Notes: a model not told the origin generated them from the letters alone. DNA of 64,000 nt from Dryomyza anilis (GCA_951804985.1 OX638130.1:7479259-7543258), one strand, 5' to 3'; shown: positions 35,362 to 48,450, counted from the first letter of the stretch. Numbers and translations are program-made.

Positions 35362-35600
35362 ATTGAGGAGCTCATTTCCAAAACGTGCTATGTGAAACCA
35401 AGATAGTTTTAGTAAAACCCTAATTACTCTTACTCAATGGTAGAATCAAATTGGAATAAGGTGTTTTCCACTTCTAATATTTTCGATATCTCGTTCTATA
35501 CATTTACTTTTTTTAAATAATCATAATTGGTCCGTATATTTGTAAATAAAAGCATTTTATATTTAAGTGGATAGCACGTTTTGGAAATGAGCTCCTCAAT
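35362..35600. mobile_element. 239-bp MITE with a perfect 30-bp TIR
   Basis: ATTGAGGAGCTCATTTCCAA + AACGTGCTAT at the left is exactly inverted at the right end (ATAGCACGTT ... CTCCTCAAT). AATT/ATTT flanks. The interior is AT-rich and non-coding. Confidence 0.8.
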
Positions 35601-36000
35601 TTTTTTTTACCGCCCTACGTTTCATTTTAAATCATACAAAAAATTCACCTTAAAAATGTTTAATATTAAAAAAATATATTTTTTATTTTATATTTTTTAT
35701 TTTTTTTATTTTTTTGTGTCAGTTAGATTTTCATCTGAAAGAATTCGAAAGGCCTAATATTATTAAAATGAAAAACATTCATGTTTCAAAGTGTCTTTAA
35801 TATGGAACCATGATGAACGGGATGGCAAGAAAACGATAATAATGCATTGTCATCCATTTCGAGGCAATATTTAAAATCTCAAGACTGTAGCTCATAAATT
35901 ACAAAATTTGTACCGAACAGACAGACAAGAAATTCGTTTTAATAAAATTACTGAATTTTACCAATTTTCTAAAAAAAACTTTCAATGATATTTTGCTTTC
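35601..36000. other. AT-rich non-coding stretch
   Basis: Includes T-rich runs (35,680-35,720). No gene or clear repeat is recognised. Confidence 0.4.
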
Positions 36001-36990
36001 AATTGTCAAAGGAATTTTCAATATTAAAAGTTTTGAATTATTAATTAGTTCTGAAGTTATTTGTAGCCAAATTTGAAAAATTTAGATTTTTTGAAGACTT
36101 TTTTAAATTATTTCAATTTTTTTGAAATTTAATGAGAAATAAGAAAACGGTTTCTATTTATCAAGAACATACTACAAACTAACGATAAAAATTACTAACT
36201 TTCAGTTATCGGTTCTATTTTTTCAAAGATGCGCATTAAAACTATTATAGAAAATTGTAAACGAAATTTGAGACTCTTTTCAGTGACTTTTTAAATAAAA
36301 AATTACAAAATTTCACTGAACTAGTTTTCTCAAAAACTTTAAAAGACATTCTCCTTTTAGCTGTCAAAGGAATTTTTAATATTGAAAAGAATGTACATAT
36401 TCCAATTAGTTTTCAAGTTATTTAATGGTAAACAGGAAAAAATTAGAATTTTTTAAAGACTATTTTTGATTTTTTTTTTAGTTTCAGGATTTTATAAGAA
36501 AAAGAAAATGTTTTACTTTTATCAAGTACATACCACAAATTATCGAAAAAAGTGCAAATTTTCAGGTATTGGTTCTACTTTTTTAAAGATGCGCATTAAT
36601 TCTAGAAAATTGCAATTAAAATGTAATGCTCTTTTTAATCACTTTTTACAATTCAAAAATTACAGAATTTTACTAAAGAAGTTTTGAATAATATTAAAAA
36701 AACATTTTTCTTTAAAATGTCAAAGGAAATTTTAATATTAAATGGAATGTAGATATTCTGATTAGTTTTCAATTTATTTGAAGCTAAACTTGAAAATATT
36801 GAAGTTTTTTAATTGATAGTTTTTTTAACACTATTTGATAGTTTTTTTTTATGAGAAAAAAAGAAACTGATTTATATATCAAGCATATAATACAAATTAT
36901 TGATGAAAATTACTAACATTCTGATAACTGTGCTACTTTTTGTGATATACACATTAATCCTATCACTAAAAATACTCAGTATGCATTCCA
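36001..36990. repeat. Divergent ~355-bp tandem repeat, about 2.8 copies
   Basis: TGTCAAAGGAATTTTCAATATT (read as TGTCAAAGGAA + TTTTCAATATT), TGTCAAAGGAATTTTTAA and TGTCAAAGGAAATTTTAA recur at about 36,005, 36,364 and 36,718. Matching inner landmarks are GATGCGCATTAA (36,228 and 36,588) and ACATAC(T/C)ACAAA. Confidence 0.75.
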
Positions 36991-39900
36991 AATCTGCACC
37001 TGCGAATTATATAGAAATCTTGTATGTTATATCCATAGAAAAAAATGTTGTCTCATTTTATAGAGTAGCATAAATATTTTAAATTAAAAATATAAAAAAA
37101 AGAAAAATAACAAAATCAATTCACTTCGCACAACGAAGCTGTATTGTAGAGTGTGCCAAAGAACTATTTTCGTAAAACACTTTTAACAATTAACTATAAA
37201 ATATTATTTATAAAATCTAATTTTGTATACATTATTTTTTTTTTATAAATTAAACTTTATATAATTTAATATCTGTAAAAATAAAATTTTGTAAATTATT
37301 TGTAAATTGTTTCAAAATTCCATTTTGGCTGCATTTATTTGTCGCTCCAAAGCAAAACTAACTAAAACACAAATTTTCTACTTTATTCTACTTTATATTA
37401 TTAATAATTACTATACTTTATTAAATATATTTTAAATTATTATTAAGCTCTTTTATAACACATCTCTGTTTATAACTACTAAAAACAACATAAAATTTAA
37501 ACAAAATACAAAAATTAAATAAAATCATTAAATAAAAACTAGCAAAATTATTAATAATAAAAATAAATAGTTTGTTAAACATGTTGAACACACATTTTGT
37601 GTGAAATTTTAAATAAACAAATTAATTATTCAAATAATAGCTGTTTTTAAAAATCATTGTCAAATTTTGTGACATAATTGCAACCTAATTGAATAAAGAT
37701 TTGTGGCATAAACGTTAATTAGCCGTTGTTTGTGTGAGGTATTAGCATAGTTTCTGCTGTATAAACTGATTTTAATATTAAAAAAATACTTAGTTATTAT
37801 AAAACTAATTGAAATTTTAAATTTGTCAAATGTTTTAAACAAAAAAATATAAAAGATTTTGTATTTATAGCCAATTAGTTGTTGATGAAATTGGAATAAT
37901 ACGAAAAACCCTCGCTAAAACTTTGTAGTGAAGTATCGAATTTTGTTATTTAAAAATGTTCGAAAATTGGAATTTGAATGAACAACTCCTTTAAACTGAA
38001 CTATTTTCGGCATTAAAGCAACTTTTTAATATATATACACAGAAAAAATGTATGTGTAAATATAGCAAAAAATTTGATCAATACAATTAATGTTTAATTG
38101 ATTCATCGCCGATACGACCTTTAATGCTGAATTGATAAAATATTTGATCATATTAATTATTAAATTTACAGAAAATAACCAAAAAGTTACATCAATACAA
38201 TTAAATTATTTGCTGAAAGGATTATGGAATTAATTGTATTGATTAAATATTTAATCATCTTAAGTAACAAATTAACAGAAAAAAAAAACAAAAAGTTACA
38301 TCAATACATTTAAATAATTTGCTGAGACAACTATTTTTAGTTGTTTATACTTTTATATAAATTTTGTAATTTATGGGGATATAAGACGTAAATTTCTGAT
38401 ATATGAATAATAATCTGAGGGTGGGGAGGTTCAGCATAATTAAAACCTTTAAAATTAAGGTATGCAATTAAATATCCCACATTAATATCCCCACCAAAGG
38501 TGTAGGGTATTCCATAGTCGGGCCCGACCGACTATAAAAATCCGCCCCATGTGACCGAACTTACCCATGTGACCTAACTTTCCCAACTCGTTTTTTTTTG
38601 AATTAAACATAAATTCGGTAATGTAATTTAAGCTTAACAAAAAGGTAAATGACAATGCATTGTATCCATTTAATTGAATTAAAAATCTGTATTATATATA
38701 ACCTGTAAATATTTGAAAGTTTTGAAATAAAATCATGTCGCATGTTCCAGCTATCGATTGATAGATATCAATTGAGTATCATTCAAACGATTTTGAATTA
38801 ATTTTTCAAAACAAAAAAGGTTTCTCAAATGAATGAATTTGACTTGGATGATTTTAATTCGATAGAAATTCGATATTAATGTCGAATTCCATTGAATGTT
38901 TGATTGGAAGTTGCAAAATGACGGATAACTTTGTAATAAAAATGAAATTGAACAAATTCTGTATCTCGAAACGATAGACTATTGGACGAAAGTGACGTAA
39001 TTTTAAATAAATTTCAAAGGTTTAAAAGTCAAGTAACATAAAATGAAAATTTGTGTGACGAAATTTTGACATCAATTTTCGTATAGAAATACACGTTCGT
39101 TTAGAAATTCATAAAGTGGGTATTAATTTTTTTGGTTTTTAAAGTTTTTTTTATGGCAAATTTTTTTATTAAGTTATACCATATTTTGCCAACTAAATAC
39201 AGACACAAACAGCGACAAATAGACGTTTATGTTTTATTAAAGATTTTAAAAATACTACTTAAAAACGTATGTAGCATTTTAAAATTGTAGTGTAGTGATT
39301 AAATTATATACAAAAAAAACTTTATACAAAACTATAGAATATGTTTATATAGTTGTTTACATGCGTATTAAGCAGTGTCTCATCTAAAGTTTTTTTATTT
39401 GGGTTTTTAATATATTTTGAATTTAAACTATATTTGAAAAATATTTTAAATTTAATTTAAATTTGAATTTTTAAAATTTTTAATTTAAAAAATTTAAATA
39501 TTATGAAATTTTGGTTTTAAATATTTTAAATTTATAACACTTTTCAATATAGTATTTTTTGTTTCAAATATTTTTAAAGTTTTCTTAAATTTTCGTTTGT
39601 TTACTTACAACTTTTACAATAAGTTTTTTTTTCCAATCACGAATATGTTAAAAACAATACTTATGCATACCTTAAATATATATTATATACACACAATTAT
39701 ATAAATGATCAGAAAGTATTATTATATACATACAAAATATACATATATAAAAAAATATTATAAAAAATATATATATATTATATTTAAAATAAAAAGTAAT
39801 AAGTTTACATATGTTAACTATACTGATATCACAACAAATAAAATTTATTGAAAATTAAATGCTTTCGTTTTTCATTTAGTATCTTTTATTCGCAGGTATA

Positions 39901-40463
39901 TTATTGCACTTACTAATTATTTAAAAATCCAAGTACATTCGTACATGACAATACAAAAATTTTCAGCAACAAAATATATTGCCAGACGAAATATGTCACA
40001 AGCTAAATAATTAACTTATGGACATAAATGAGCGTATTTTAGACGTCATATTTAAAAAAAAAAAACACATACAATATTTACATACATAAACATTTTAAAG
40101 AAGTATAAAATGATAATACAAAATTATAACAGCACTGATAAGACACCTTATTAAAAAATAAAAAGGAAATAATAAAAATTGAAAGAACTGATATTTATAA
40201 CAAAAGATAAAACAGAAAATAAAATATTGATTTTTATAGTGTTGGTAAAGGTTGAAATTGAATAATGTTAAACAATATAAAATGTTGTTAGAAAGATAAA
40301 TTAAAATTTTATTTTTATAAACCCAGATTAAAAACCTGATAAATTAATAGTATTTTAAAAATAAAATAATGCATACCATTAGTAAAAAATATTACAATCA
40401 TTATTTTTTATAATGCGCCCTTGTTTTATATAATTGCAAGACCTATATTTATTATTTGATGCT
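36991..40463. other. AT-rich gene-free stretch
   Basis: Holds a fragment of a palindromic element starting ACACAGAAAAAATGTATGTG at about 38,038 with TTGATCAATACAATTAA-type inverted repeats to about 38,350. It also holds a piece of the dispersed repeat at 38,490-38,590 (GTCGGGCCCGACCGACTATA). No exon is seen. Confidence 0.5.
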
Positions 40464-41332
40464 ACACCCAGAAAATAATACTATATAAATAATAGTTTTT
40501 TACTAATAAAAATATTTAATAGATGTAGCCGCGGTAGCTCAGTGGTTAGTGCGTTGGACTGCAAGCCGAAAGGTCCCCGGTTCAAGCCTGGACTGGGGCT
40601 AACAACATCTTTTCATAGAAACATTTTTCTATACCGCGCTACCTCTCGTCAGTAAATGGCAAACCTACGTTTTACTCTCGTAAGTTTTTATTCTATTATT
40701 ATATAATAAATTATTATTTTAATCGGAAAATACCATTAAATACTAGAAAATACCATGACATTGCCATTGAGTTTATATGAAAAGATTTATTTTTTGTATA
40801 CTATTAAAACAATAATTGTCCTATTGACAAACATTAAAATAATAGTATTTATTTATATTCAATAATATTGAAATTATTAAATTAATGTTACTGAATTATT
40901 CAAATAGTATCAAATTATTACAATACTTTTGTAATAATATGAAATAGCGATTAATACTTTAACCATTACGGGCTTAATAGTATTAGTTGAGACAACAAAA
41001 TAATAAAAAGTAAAATATTTGTATTTCAATGTCGGAAATCGGAAATCACACCAATATATTTTCGAAACCATTTAATTTTTAAAACTGAAAACGTAACTAA
41101 ACTGAACATTACACCCAGAAAAAAATTCCCTAAAATCCCATTAAAATTGGTCAATAGTACAATTATTGATTTAATAGTATACAAAAAATAAATCTTCTCA
41201 TATAAACTCAATGACAATGTCATGGTATTTTCTGGTATTTAATGGTATTTTCCGATTAAAATAATAATTTATCCTATTGACTATTTTTAATAGTAAAAAA
41301 CTATTATATATATAGTATTTTTTTTTGGGTGT
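40464..41332. mobile_element. Palindromic TIR element ('ACACCCAGAAAA' family), copy 1
   Basis: Left end ACACCCAGAAAATAATACTA with AATAATAGTTTTTTACTA; right end TAGTAAAAAACTATTATA with TAGTATTTTTTTTTGGGTGT. Longer arms pair (ACTCAATGACAATGTCATGG on the right with CCATGACATTGCCATTGAGT on the left). A second ACACCCAGAAAA end at 41,111 suggests that a smaller 222-bp palindrome forms the right half. Confidence 0.7.
40527..40690 (+). mobile_element. tRNA-derived SINE (family A), 3'-truncated copy
   Basis: GCCGCGGTAGCTCAGTGGTT, then B box GGTTCAAGCC and the body through GGCAAACCTACG match the 26.9-kb SINE on the opposite strand. After that point the sequence switches to TTTTACTCTCGTAAGT, the inverse of the expected AGAGTAAAA block. 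It sits inside the palindromic element at 40,464-41,332. Confidence 0.8.
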
Positions 41333-41502
41333 ATACCAAAATCAGAGATAAACCAATATTCAAAATCAATATGAACGATTTTAGGGTTACATTGGTTTAC
41401 GAAAAAATACATTGTAAATATTCCAAAGAGCATGCTTTACATTTTAAAGTTATTATAACTTTATTATAAATTGTATCTAGCGTAGAATTATTTGAAATAT
41501 AT

Positions 41503-42390
41503 ACACTCAGAAGAAAATGTACCATTAAGTACTTTATGGTACGACCATTGATCTTATGGTTCATGTATTAATAGTTTTTTCTTTTTAAATCAAAAGTTTT
41601 CTAATTAATTCAATAGTATTTGAAAAAATTAGTACCATAAATTTAAATATTTCAATATTATTATTTTAAATAGAATAAATACTGTTGTTTTAATGGTTTC
41701 CTCCTATAATAATAAACGTGGTGTAAAAAAAACATAAAACGAATACAAACATGTTCGTTTTGTACGTCATTCTGCGTGTTTACTCAAAATGGTCGCATGT
41801 ATTTTTTTGTTATAATCCACATTATTAAACGCGACATTGGTAAGGGCTCAATGTATTTAATTTAAATAAATTATATTTATATATTTATTTATATTTATAT
41901 TTTTATTTATTACAGAAAGTAAATAATACATCGAACTTCTATTATGGTAACGGACTCAAAAATAACTGCAGATTCAAGTACTACAATCAATTATTGGAAA
42001 CCAAAGCAAACATTAAATGTTTTATAATCTTTTGCAGCAAGAAGTGTCTTTTTGTGTGTGTGTTGTAAAAGTGAATATCAATTTCGACATTTAAATAAAA
42101 TAATATATACAATAAATTAACTAAAATACATATTTGTTTTAATAAATTATTAGGAAAATGCAATTCGACTATACCATAAAATTAATAATACATATCATTA
42201 AATTTGTATAGGTCTTTCTTATTGAAATTACACTATCACATTATAAAACTTATGGTACAACCACACATTGTATTAAGGGTTACAATAATACTGAACTGAT
42301 GGGACGCATCCTATTGACCAATTTTAATGGTATAAATTATTGTTTTTCTGGTGAAATACTATCAATTTACCATGATTTTTTTCTGGGTGT
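41503..42390. mobile_element. Palindromic TIR element ('ACACCCAGAAAA' family), copy 2
   Basis: Ends ACACTCAGAAGAAAATGTACC and GGTAAATTGATAG...CCATGATTTTTTTCTGGGTGT are imperfect inverted repeats; the interior has paired ACTTTATGGTACGACC/GGTACAACC-type blocks. Non-coding. Confidence 0.5.
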
Positions 42391-43531
42391 AACGGCATAA
42401 TAATAATTTAATATTGAAATCGTATTAAATTTTTTTATATTAATATTTAATTTAAATACCTATTATTTTTTTTTTTTTTTTGGTTTTTCATAATTTTTTT
42501 TTTTCAGTACAAAATCTTTGTAACGAATACAAAATTAATATCAGAATATGCTCGAATGATCTATACCCTACACCTCTGAAGTACAGGTTATATTAATTTT
42601 GTACATATATTGTAACGCTCCTTGGGGGATGTGGCCGGTATGAAAAGTTTATATATTCCTGATCAGAATCACAACTTTAACTTTCCCAACTCGTTTTTTT
42701 TATAAAATAATACGAAACTTTGAACCGATAGCTCTAAATTAAACTCACAATACCAAAAATTGTCTTAAGTTCATAACTCAGTTTGGATATTCGTATTTGG
42801 ATATTCGGATTATCGAGTCTATGATATAGACGCACATAACCAAAAATGATGTTTCATTTTTGATATCAGATTTTGGAGGTGTAAAGAAATGTTCTTTACA
42901 AAATGTGGTTTATATTGAGAATCATATCAGAAGTACCTTATTTTCAATCGTTACCAAACACTCCAAAAGAGTGATAACACACCCACGGTACCCCAAACCC
43001 CACCTGCATCAAAATGGTAAAATACAAAACAAGAACTCAAATCTAATCTATGTACAGAAAAAGAAGAAGATGGAAAAAAGTGTGTGTGCCATGGAATCTT
43101 ATCGCAGAGGGCAAATAAATTAAAAAAAAAAAAATAACCTATAGCAAAATAATATACGTGCAGCTATTAATAATACGTCTGGAGTGGATGCCGAAAGTCC
43201 AACAATTCAGTATGTGACCAGTGGCAGTTAGTAGTTGATGCGAAAGCCAGCACATAGCAGGTTATAAACGGAAGAATTATAAAAAATATTACACGAAAAA
43301 AGATTACGGTTATAAAACGGAACTAGTTTTCAAAATAAAAGTGTTTTTAAAATATAGAAGACCTTTACAATAACTGAAGAACTATATAGAACAAGAGTTT
43401 TTTTTTATAAATAAAAAGAAATTTTTTAAATTAAAAGACTTTTAAAAACCAAATACAGTTTTAAGAAAACCAAACAGTTTTGTTTTGACATAAAACAAAA
43501 AAGTTGTTTGTAAGAAACGTTTACCACAATA
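42391..43531 (+). other. Upstream region of the 43.5-kb gene
   Basis: About 42,560-42,710 is a fragment of the CTGATCAGAAT/CTTTCCCAACTC dispersed repeat. About 43,140-43,531 is probably the 5'UTR and promoter of the following gene (CAATTCAGTATGTGACC at 43,203 is an initiator-like site). No other gene is seen. Confidence 0.4.
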
Positions 43532-44848
43532 ATGTATGTGATTGCATCGGTTTTTGGTAGCGTGGGTGCTATCATCGCGCTCTTCGTCGCGGCATTGCTA
43601 ATTTTGCGTCTTAAAGGACGTCTAATTTTTGGCATCTATCCGCGCAAAACACTCTTCTATCATTTGAAATATGGCATCGCCCTGTTGGTGCTCAAGCAGA
43701 TCCGCAAGAAAATCTATAAAAATCAAGAGAATAAATTAAATTTGGAGCAGTTCGATCAACCACAGCCGCTGTGCGACAATCCCAAGAGCTATGACGTTGT
43801 CTCATTTATGGCCGCCAATGCAGAGGGCGTCAAACTGATGGTGACACTGGAGCGACGCAAGCGTGGTGTACAAAAGTGTTGCATCTATGTGTGGCTACCC
43901 GGCAGTGGAATGCTCTGTTCACCAAATCTACCGGACATGGTGCATTTCACCACGGACGGTGAGACTGAGAATTTGGAATTTAAATGTGATGGCTGTCACA
44001 TTTACCCCGAAGAAGGCATGCGTCGTTGGCGTTTGCGTTATGACGGCGAATTGCGTCGCGTCTCAGAGAACCGGTGTGTCACCGTGAGCCTTGATGTTGT
44101 CTTTAGCACACAGCTCACGCACTTCGATTATAATAAAGATCTGAGTGCAGGCGTTATAGCCGATTCGATAGCACGCGAATCGTGGAATAGCGCTTTCTAT
44201 AGCATGCTCAAGAATGTCGATCATATATTAGATCGTCGCACACACTACGAGCAAAATGGTGAACTCACGGGTGAGCTACACGTTGAAAATGAGCTGACGC
44301 ACCTGCAGTTGCACGGTTTTCGTGATCACAGCTTTGGCACTGAACGCTGCCTGTCGACAATCAATCGTTATGTGTATTTTACACTCTTTCTGGACGATGG
44401 CACCAGCATGGTGGTTGGTAATTTGAGTCAACCCTCATTCTTTCTTTCCTCACTAAAGGTGGGTTATGTTTGCACACGTGCCGGTGTCTATGAGCCCATA
44501 ACAAAGAGTAATTTTGAGTTGTATTCGTATGGAGAGAAGGGCACACCGCCACAAAATCAGAATTTTATTGTGCACACGGCAACCGATAAGTATTTTGTGC
44601 AAATACGTGTTGAGCATGAAGCGGTGCGTTATATAGGCGGTAATTGGGAGTCGAAGGTCTACAATCAGTTTGTGTCGTGCACGGTGAATGGCGGTAAAGG
44701 ACATGGCATCACAGAGTATTTGTATCGTAATGCGTCGGGACGTCCGCAGTCGGTGAGCGAATCGGATCCCACATGGTATAAGCGTGTGCGACAAGTGGAA
44801 CGTAGTCTGAGCCAGGGACAGTATGTCGATGATTCGTTCGATTTCTAA
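43532..44848 (+). CDS. Membrane-anchored protein of unknown function, single exon
   Basis: Intact 438-codon frame with strong fly codon use. An N-terminal hydrophobic segment (about residues 4-27, VIASVFGSVGAIIALFVAAL) followed by RLKGRLIFG looks like a signal anchor. The rest is a probable luminal or cytoplasmic beta-rich domain with MVTLERRKRG, IYVWLPGSG, HGFRDHSFGTERC and FTLFLDDGTSMVVGNLSQ. The RDHSFG segment resembles the module found at the N-terminus of insect proteins annotated as PEP-synthase-like (DUF7064/7065 type); this is recalled, not searched. No kinase-like or PEP-synthase domain follows, so it would be a stand-alone version. AATAAA polyadenylation signals at 44,961 follow the stop. 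Function unknown. Confidence 0.85.
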   Translation: MYVIASVFGSVGAIIALFVAALLILRLKGRLIFGIYPRKTLFYHLKYGIALLVLKQIRKKIYKNQENKLNLEQFDQPQPLCDNPKSYDVVSFMAANAEGVKLMVTLERRKRGVQKCCIYVWLPGSGMLCSPNLPDMVHFTTDGETENLEFKCDGCHIYPEEGMRRWRLRYDGELRRVSENRCVTVSLDVVFSTQLTHFDYNKDLSAGVIADSIARESWNSAFYSMLKNVDHILDRRTHYEQNGELTGELHVENELTHLQLHGFRDHSFGTERCLSTINRYVYFTLFLDDGTSMVVGNLSQPSFFLSSLKVGYVCTRAGVYEPITKSNFELYSYGEKGTPPQNQNFIVHTATDKYFVQIRVEHEAVRYIGGNWESKVYNQFVSCTVNGGKGHGITEYLYRNASGRPQSVSESDPTWYKRVRQVERSLSQGQYVDDSFDF

Positions 44849-44960
44849 TGGAACAATATAACTATTATGTATTTGTATTTAACTTTTCGTTGTTAGGCAT
44901 AAGTTTATGGAGAGCTTTAATTAATTATGTATTTATTTGTACCTCAGAAAAGGATACTTC

Positions 44961-44966
44961 AATAAA
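44961..44966 (+). terminator. Polyadenylation signal AATAAA
   Basis: AATAAAAAATAAAT lies 113 bases after the stop codon of the 43.5-kb gene, the first good signal downstream. Confidence 0.6.
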
Positions 44967-47900
44967 AAATAAATCTTTGAACTGACAAATGGCGTTTATA
45001 ATGGTAAAGAAACAAGTAGATGATAAAGTAGCTATAAATTGTATAACTCAAAGGTCTAGTTGGTCAGAGCAAGTTTAAACTAAGTTTGAATATTTCTACA
45101 TTTTTAAAACATCTACAGATCTAATTAAATGGCCGAATGTCGTTAAATGTTACAGACAGATAGAGAATTCGTAATCAGTTAATATGATATTTTTAATATT
45201 TGTGAAATGTTGACTATGGAAGAAATTACTTCTATTTTAAACCCTGTTTAATTTGAAAATGTAATTAGAAAATTGGACATAAACAAGTTAAAGTTAGTCG
45301 AGTTTTTATGTTAAAATACAGGAAAATTTCCATTAATCGTAAAATCGTAAAACAAAGTAACAATGTCCATCACTAATAACATAGCATAAAGGAAATAACA
45401 CATTAGTAGATAAGATGGCGATAGTAGAAATTGAGTTCCATATAGAATTCCATAGACGATGGCACGGATAACAGTTATAAGATAATTTTAACCAATAATT
45501 GGAAGTATACATGTTAAAAAAGGTTTCTTATTAATAAATGTTTCTATATAGAACTCAATATTAGTATGGTTACATAGCAACTAATGATTTTTAAAACAAT
45601 ATGTTAGCACTGATCATTATAGCATTATTATATTTATCGTCGTTATAGAAGTTAAACTCACCAACTACATATTGTAAATATCAATAGTGGATTTTAAAAA
45701 TACGAAACACCTGCCAATTTATGGATAGATATCAATATTTGTATCCAATGATGTTAATCAATCGAATAACATACCATATTTTAATTTATTTAGTTAGTTT
45801 TATTCCTACAGTTTTATTCCTTAGTTTTATTCCTACACAATACTGGCAAAAAAAAAAAACATTTCCTTGAGAAACACAAAATTCTTTAATATTTGTATTA
45901 AACATGTTTTGATCTTTACTGAAAATAGTTTGCTACTTTCTGAATACAAATAAACATTAATTGTGTAATATTTATAACATAATATTAATAAGTAAATTAA
46001 ATAATAGTCAAGAAATCTTATTTTCTAAACAATCAAAAAATGTTTGCACTCAGATAATTGCTATAAAAAAAATTAGATTAATTCACATAATGCTGTTTTT
46101 TATATTTTGGGTATTGGAAATCGAATTTTGAGATACGAAACGTCGAGATTAGATAGATACAAGCAAATATAGTTTTTTTTAGATTAATATAAGTACTTAT
46201 GAAATACTTTATTTCTCTAAAATAATATTGAATGTACAGAACAAATATGTATATTTGTTACTATTAGTCACAAAAGAGCCATTTCGTGATAAGGGGTGTA
46301 AGATCAAAGTTTTATGGGGCAATTGCACCCGGTTTTTTTGATTGATACCAACATTATAATATTAGGGAATTATAATAACAAGCGATTATACATACGTCAC
46401 AAAAAGAATATCATATAAGAATGAATAACATCTATATTTAAAATTATATATTTTTGTATTTATGTACCCTGAAAAATCATTTATAAAAATTTAGTTGTAA
46501 CAACAAACTGCATTCGTTTGAGACAAATTTTCTAAAAAATTGTTGAAGTATCTGTCATATTGGGTTGGCGCTTGAAAAATCATATGTATACGCTTCAAAT
46601 TGTTCTAAATCTATTCTAAAGTGGTTGAAGTAAAATCTAAAATACTTTTAATCGTAAAAAAATCAATTTTTTGTGCAGAACTATGCACTCACTTAATATT
46701 TTTAAGATTTTGGTTAGTTCCTCATTGAATAATAAACAAATAAAAAGTATTATTATGAAACAGCCAAACTTTGCTTAACGAAATTAAATATGCCCTATTG
46801 AATATTCCCTATTATTAAAATTGTATATGGTGATTAAAACGATGTAATCTATTAACTTTCAGTTATTGATTATGAAATAATCACCCTTTTCTTAAGCCTG
46901 TTGTAGCGGACACTTTCATTCGAATTCAGATTAGGTTATTCTAAGACCCCGAATCGAATTCAAAATACGGCATAAAAATATTCTACAAATTTGACATAAA
47001 AAGCTGATTTTGTATTCACGCGAAAACTCGTGTACGGATATTGGCTATGACGGACTTCAGAATAGGCGTACATTATAATGTCATATTGAAAATTCCGAGT
47101 CTAATAAGTTTTGTAATAATTCTTGTTTCATTAATAACATTATGAAACGATTTTCCATAAATTTGTTATTTTAAAAAAATAATTTTCGAAATACATTTGA
47201 TATAAATTGATTGTTTGAGAGATATCTAATCGAGTGATTAGATTTCGATGTTAAATTTAAATTCTATATATGTTCTGTATTACATTATGTGTATAACTTT
47301 TGGATAACAATCAGTTACACTAATTCAATTACAAATCAATTCAAATTGGTCATATTTATATAGGTACATTGTGCAGCATTCGATCGAATTCGTATTTTAA
47401 TCAAATTGAATTCGTATTTCGCAATACCAAACAGTATGTTAATGAGAGTGTTGCTGCAACTAATTCGAAAAAAAATACCTGTTACAATAATTACAATATG
47501 CTGTAAAAAGAAATAAATTTGTGGCAAATGTGTAAGTAATTTGAATTTATGAGATGTTTCCTATAAACATCACCAAAAAAATGTCGTATTTGTAGTAGAT
47601 TTACTGCAACTACTTGAGGAATAGGTAGGTTTGCTGCACATATTCGCATATTTCATAGATATTAATACTTTTGCAGCAAAACTGTTAATATTTTCTAAAT
47701 ATCACATAAAGTTCAAGTTTCAATTTGACATGAATAATTTACAACTTCAATGATGTTTAAGAGTCTAATGATTTCAAAGATCTTTGGTTTCTTAGTGTAA
47801 AAAAATTGATTCGAAGTTGGAATAATACATTATATTATATAACATTATATTGAATATGGCAACGTTTAGTAAAAATCAGATTATAAACATCAGTTTTTAT

Positions 47901-47994
47901 AATTCGCGTTTAATAAATAATATAAAATTATATTTCAGACATTTTTCTGAATAACTTTTGGATAACTATCAGCCAAATCGTTACTATAAGTATT
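44967..47994. other. AT-rich gene-free stretch
   Basis: No exon, clear repeat array or TIR pair was recognised. Confidence 0.4.
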
Positions 47995-48450
47995 TCTCGT
48001 TTGATTAGATATATTTATAGATATATTTTATCAGCATGACCTTCTGTGTCGATTTAGATTACTTATATAGGCTATTGTGACCTGTGAACCGACCACTTAC
48101 GTTCAAATACCTCATATAAAATTTACATCTACAGATCAACTTTACTTTATTCTGGCTTAAGTGAAGGTATATATTGACATTATGCTCAAATATAAAACAA
48201 AAAAAGTTTTCACGCAAATCGACATGTGGTTCCCCGAAAAAAAAAACAAAATTCGGTACACCTACCGATTTGTACATATGGGTATCAAATTAAAGGACAT
48301 TTTTTAGTGATTACAAATTTGTAGTTATTTTCAGAATTTCAAATAGTCGGCTTAGATCGACTAAAACTTTCATAATTCTCACTAACTTCACCACACCAAC
48401 TATCACAATTTCCCTACTACAAAATATCCCATGTGACCTAACTTTTCTTA
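47995..48450. repeat. Dispersed repeat family 'CTTGATCAGCATGACG', second copy
   Basis: Collinear with 33,515-34,150: TTATCAGCATGACCTTCTG, AAAATTCGGTACACCTACCG, GTCGGCTTAGATCGACTA and ACACCAACTATCACAAT in the same order. Confidence 0.7.

Noticed and set aside
44453..44794. 113-codon minus-strand frame
   Set aside because: Lies wholly antisense to the intact 438-aa gene.
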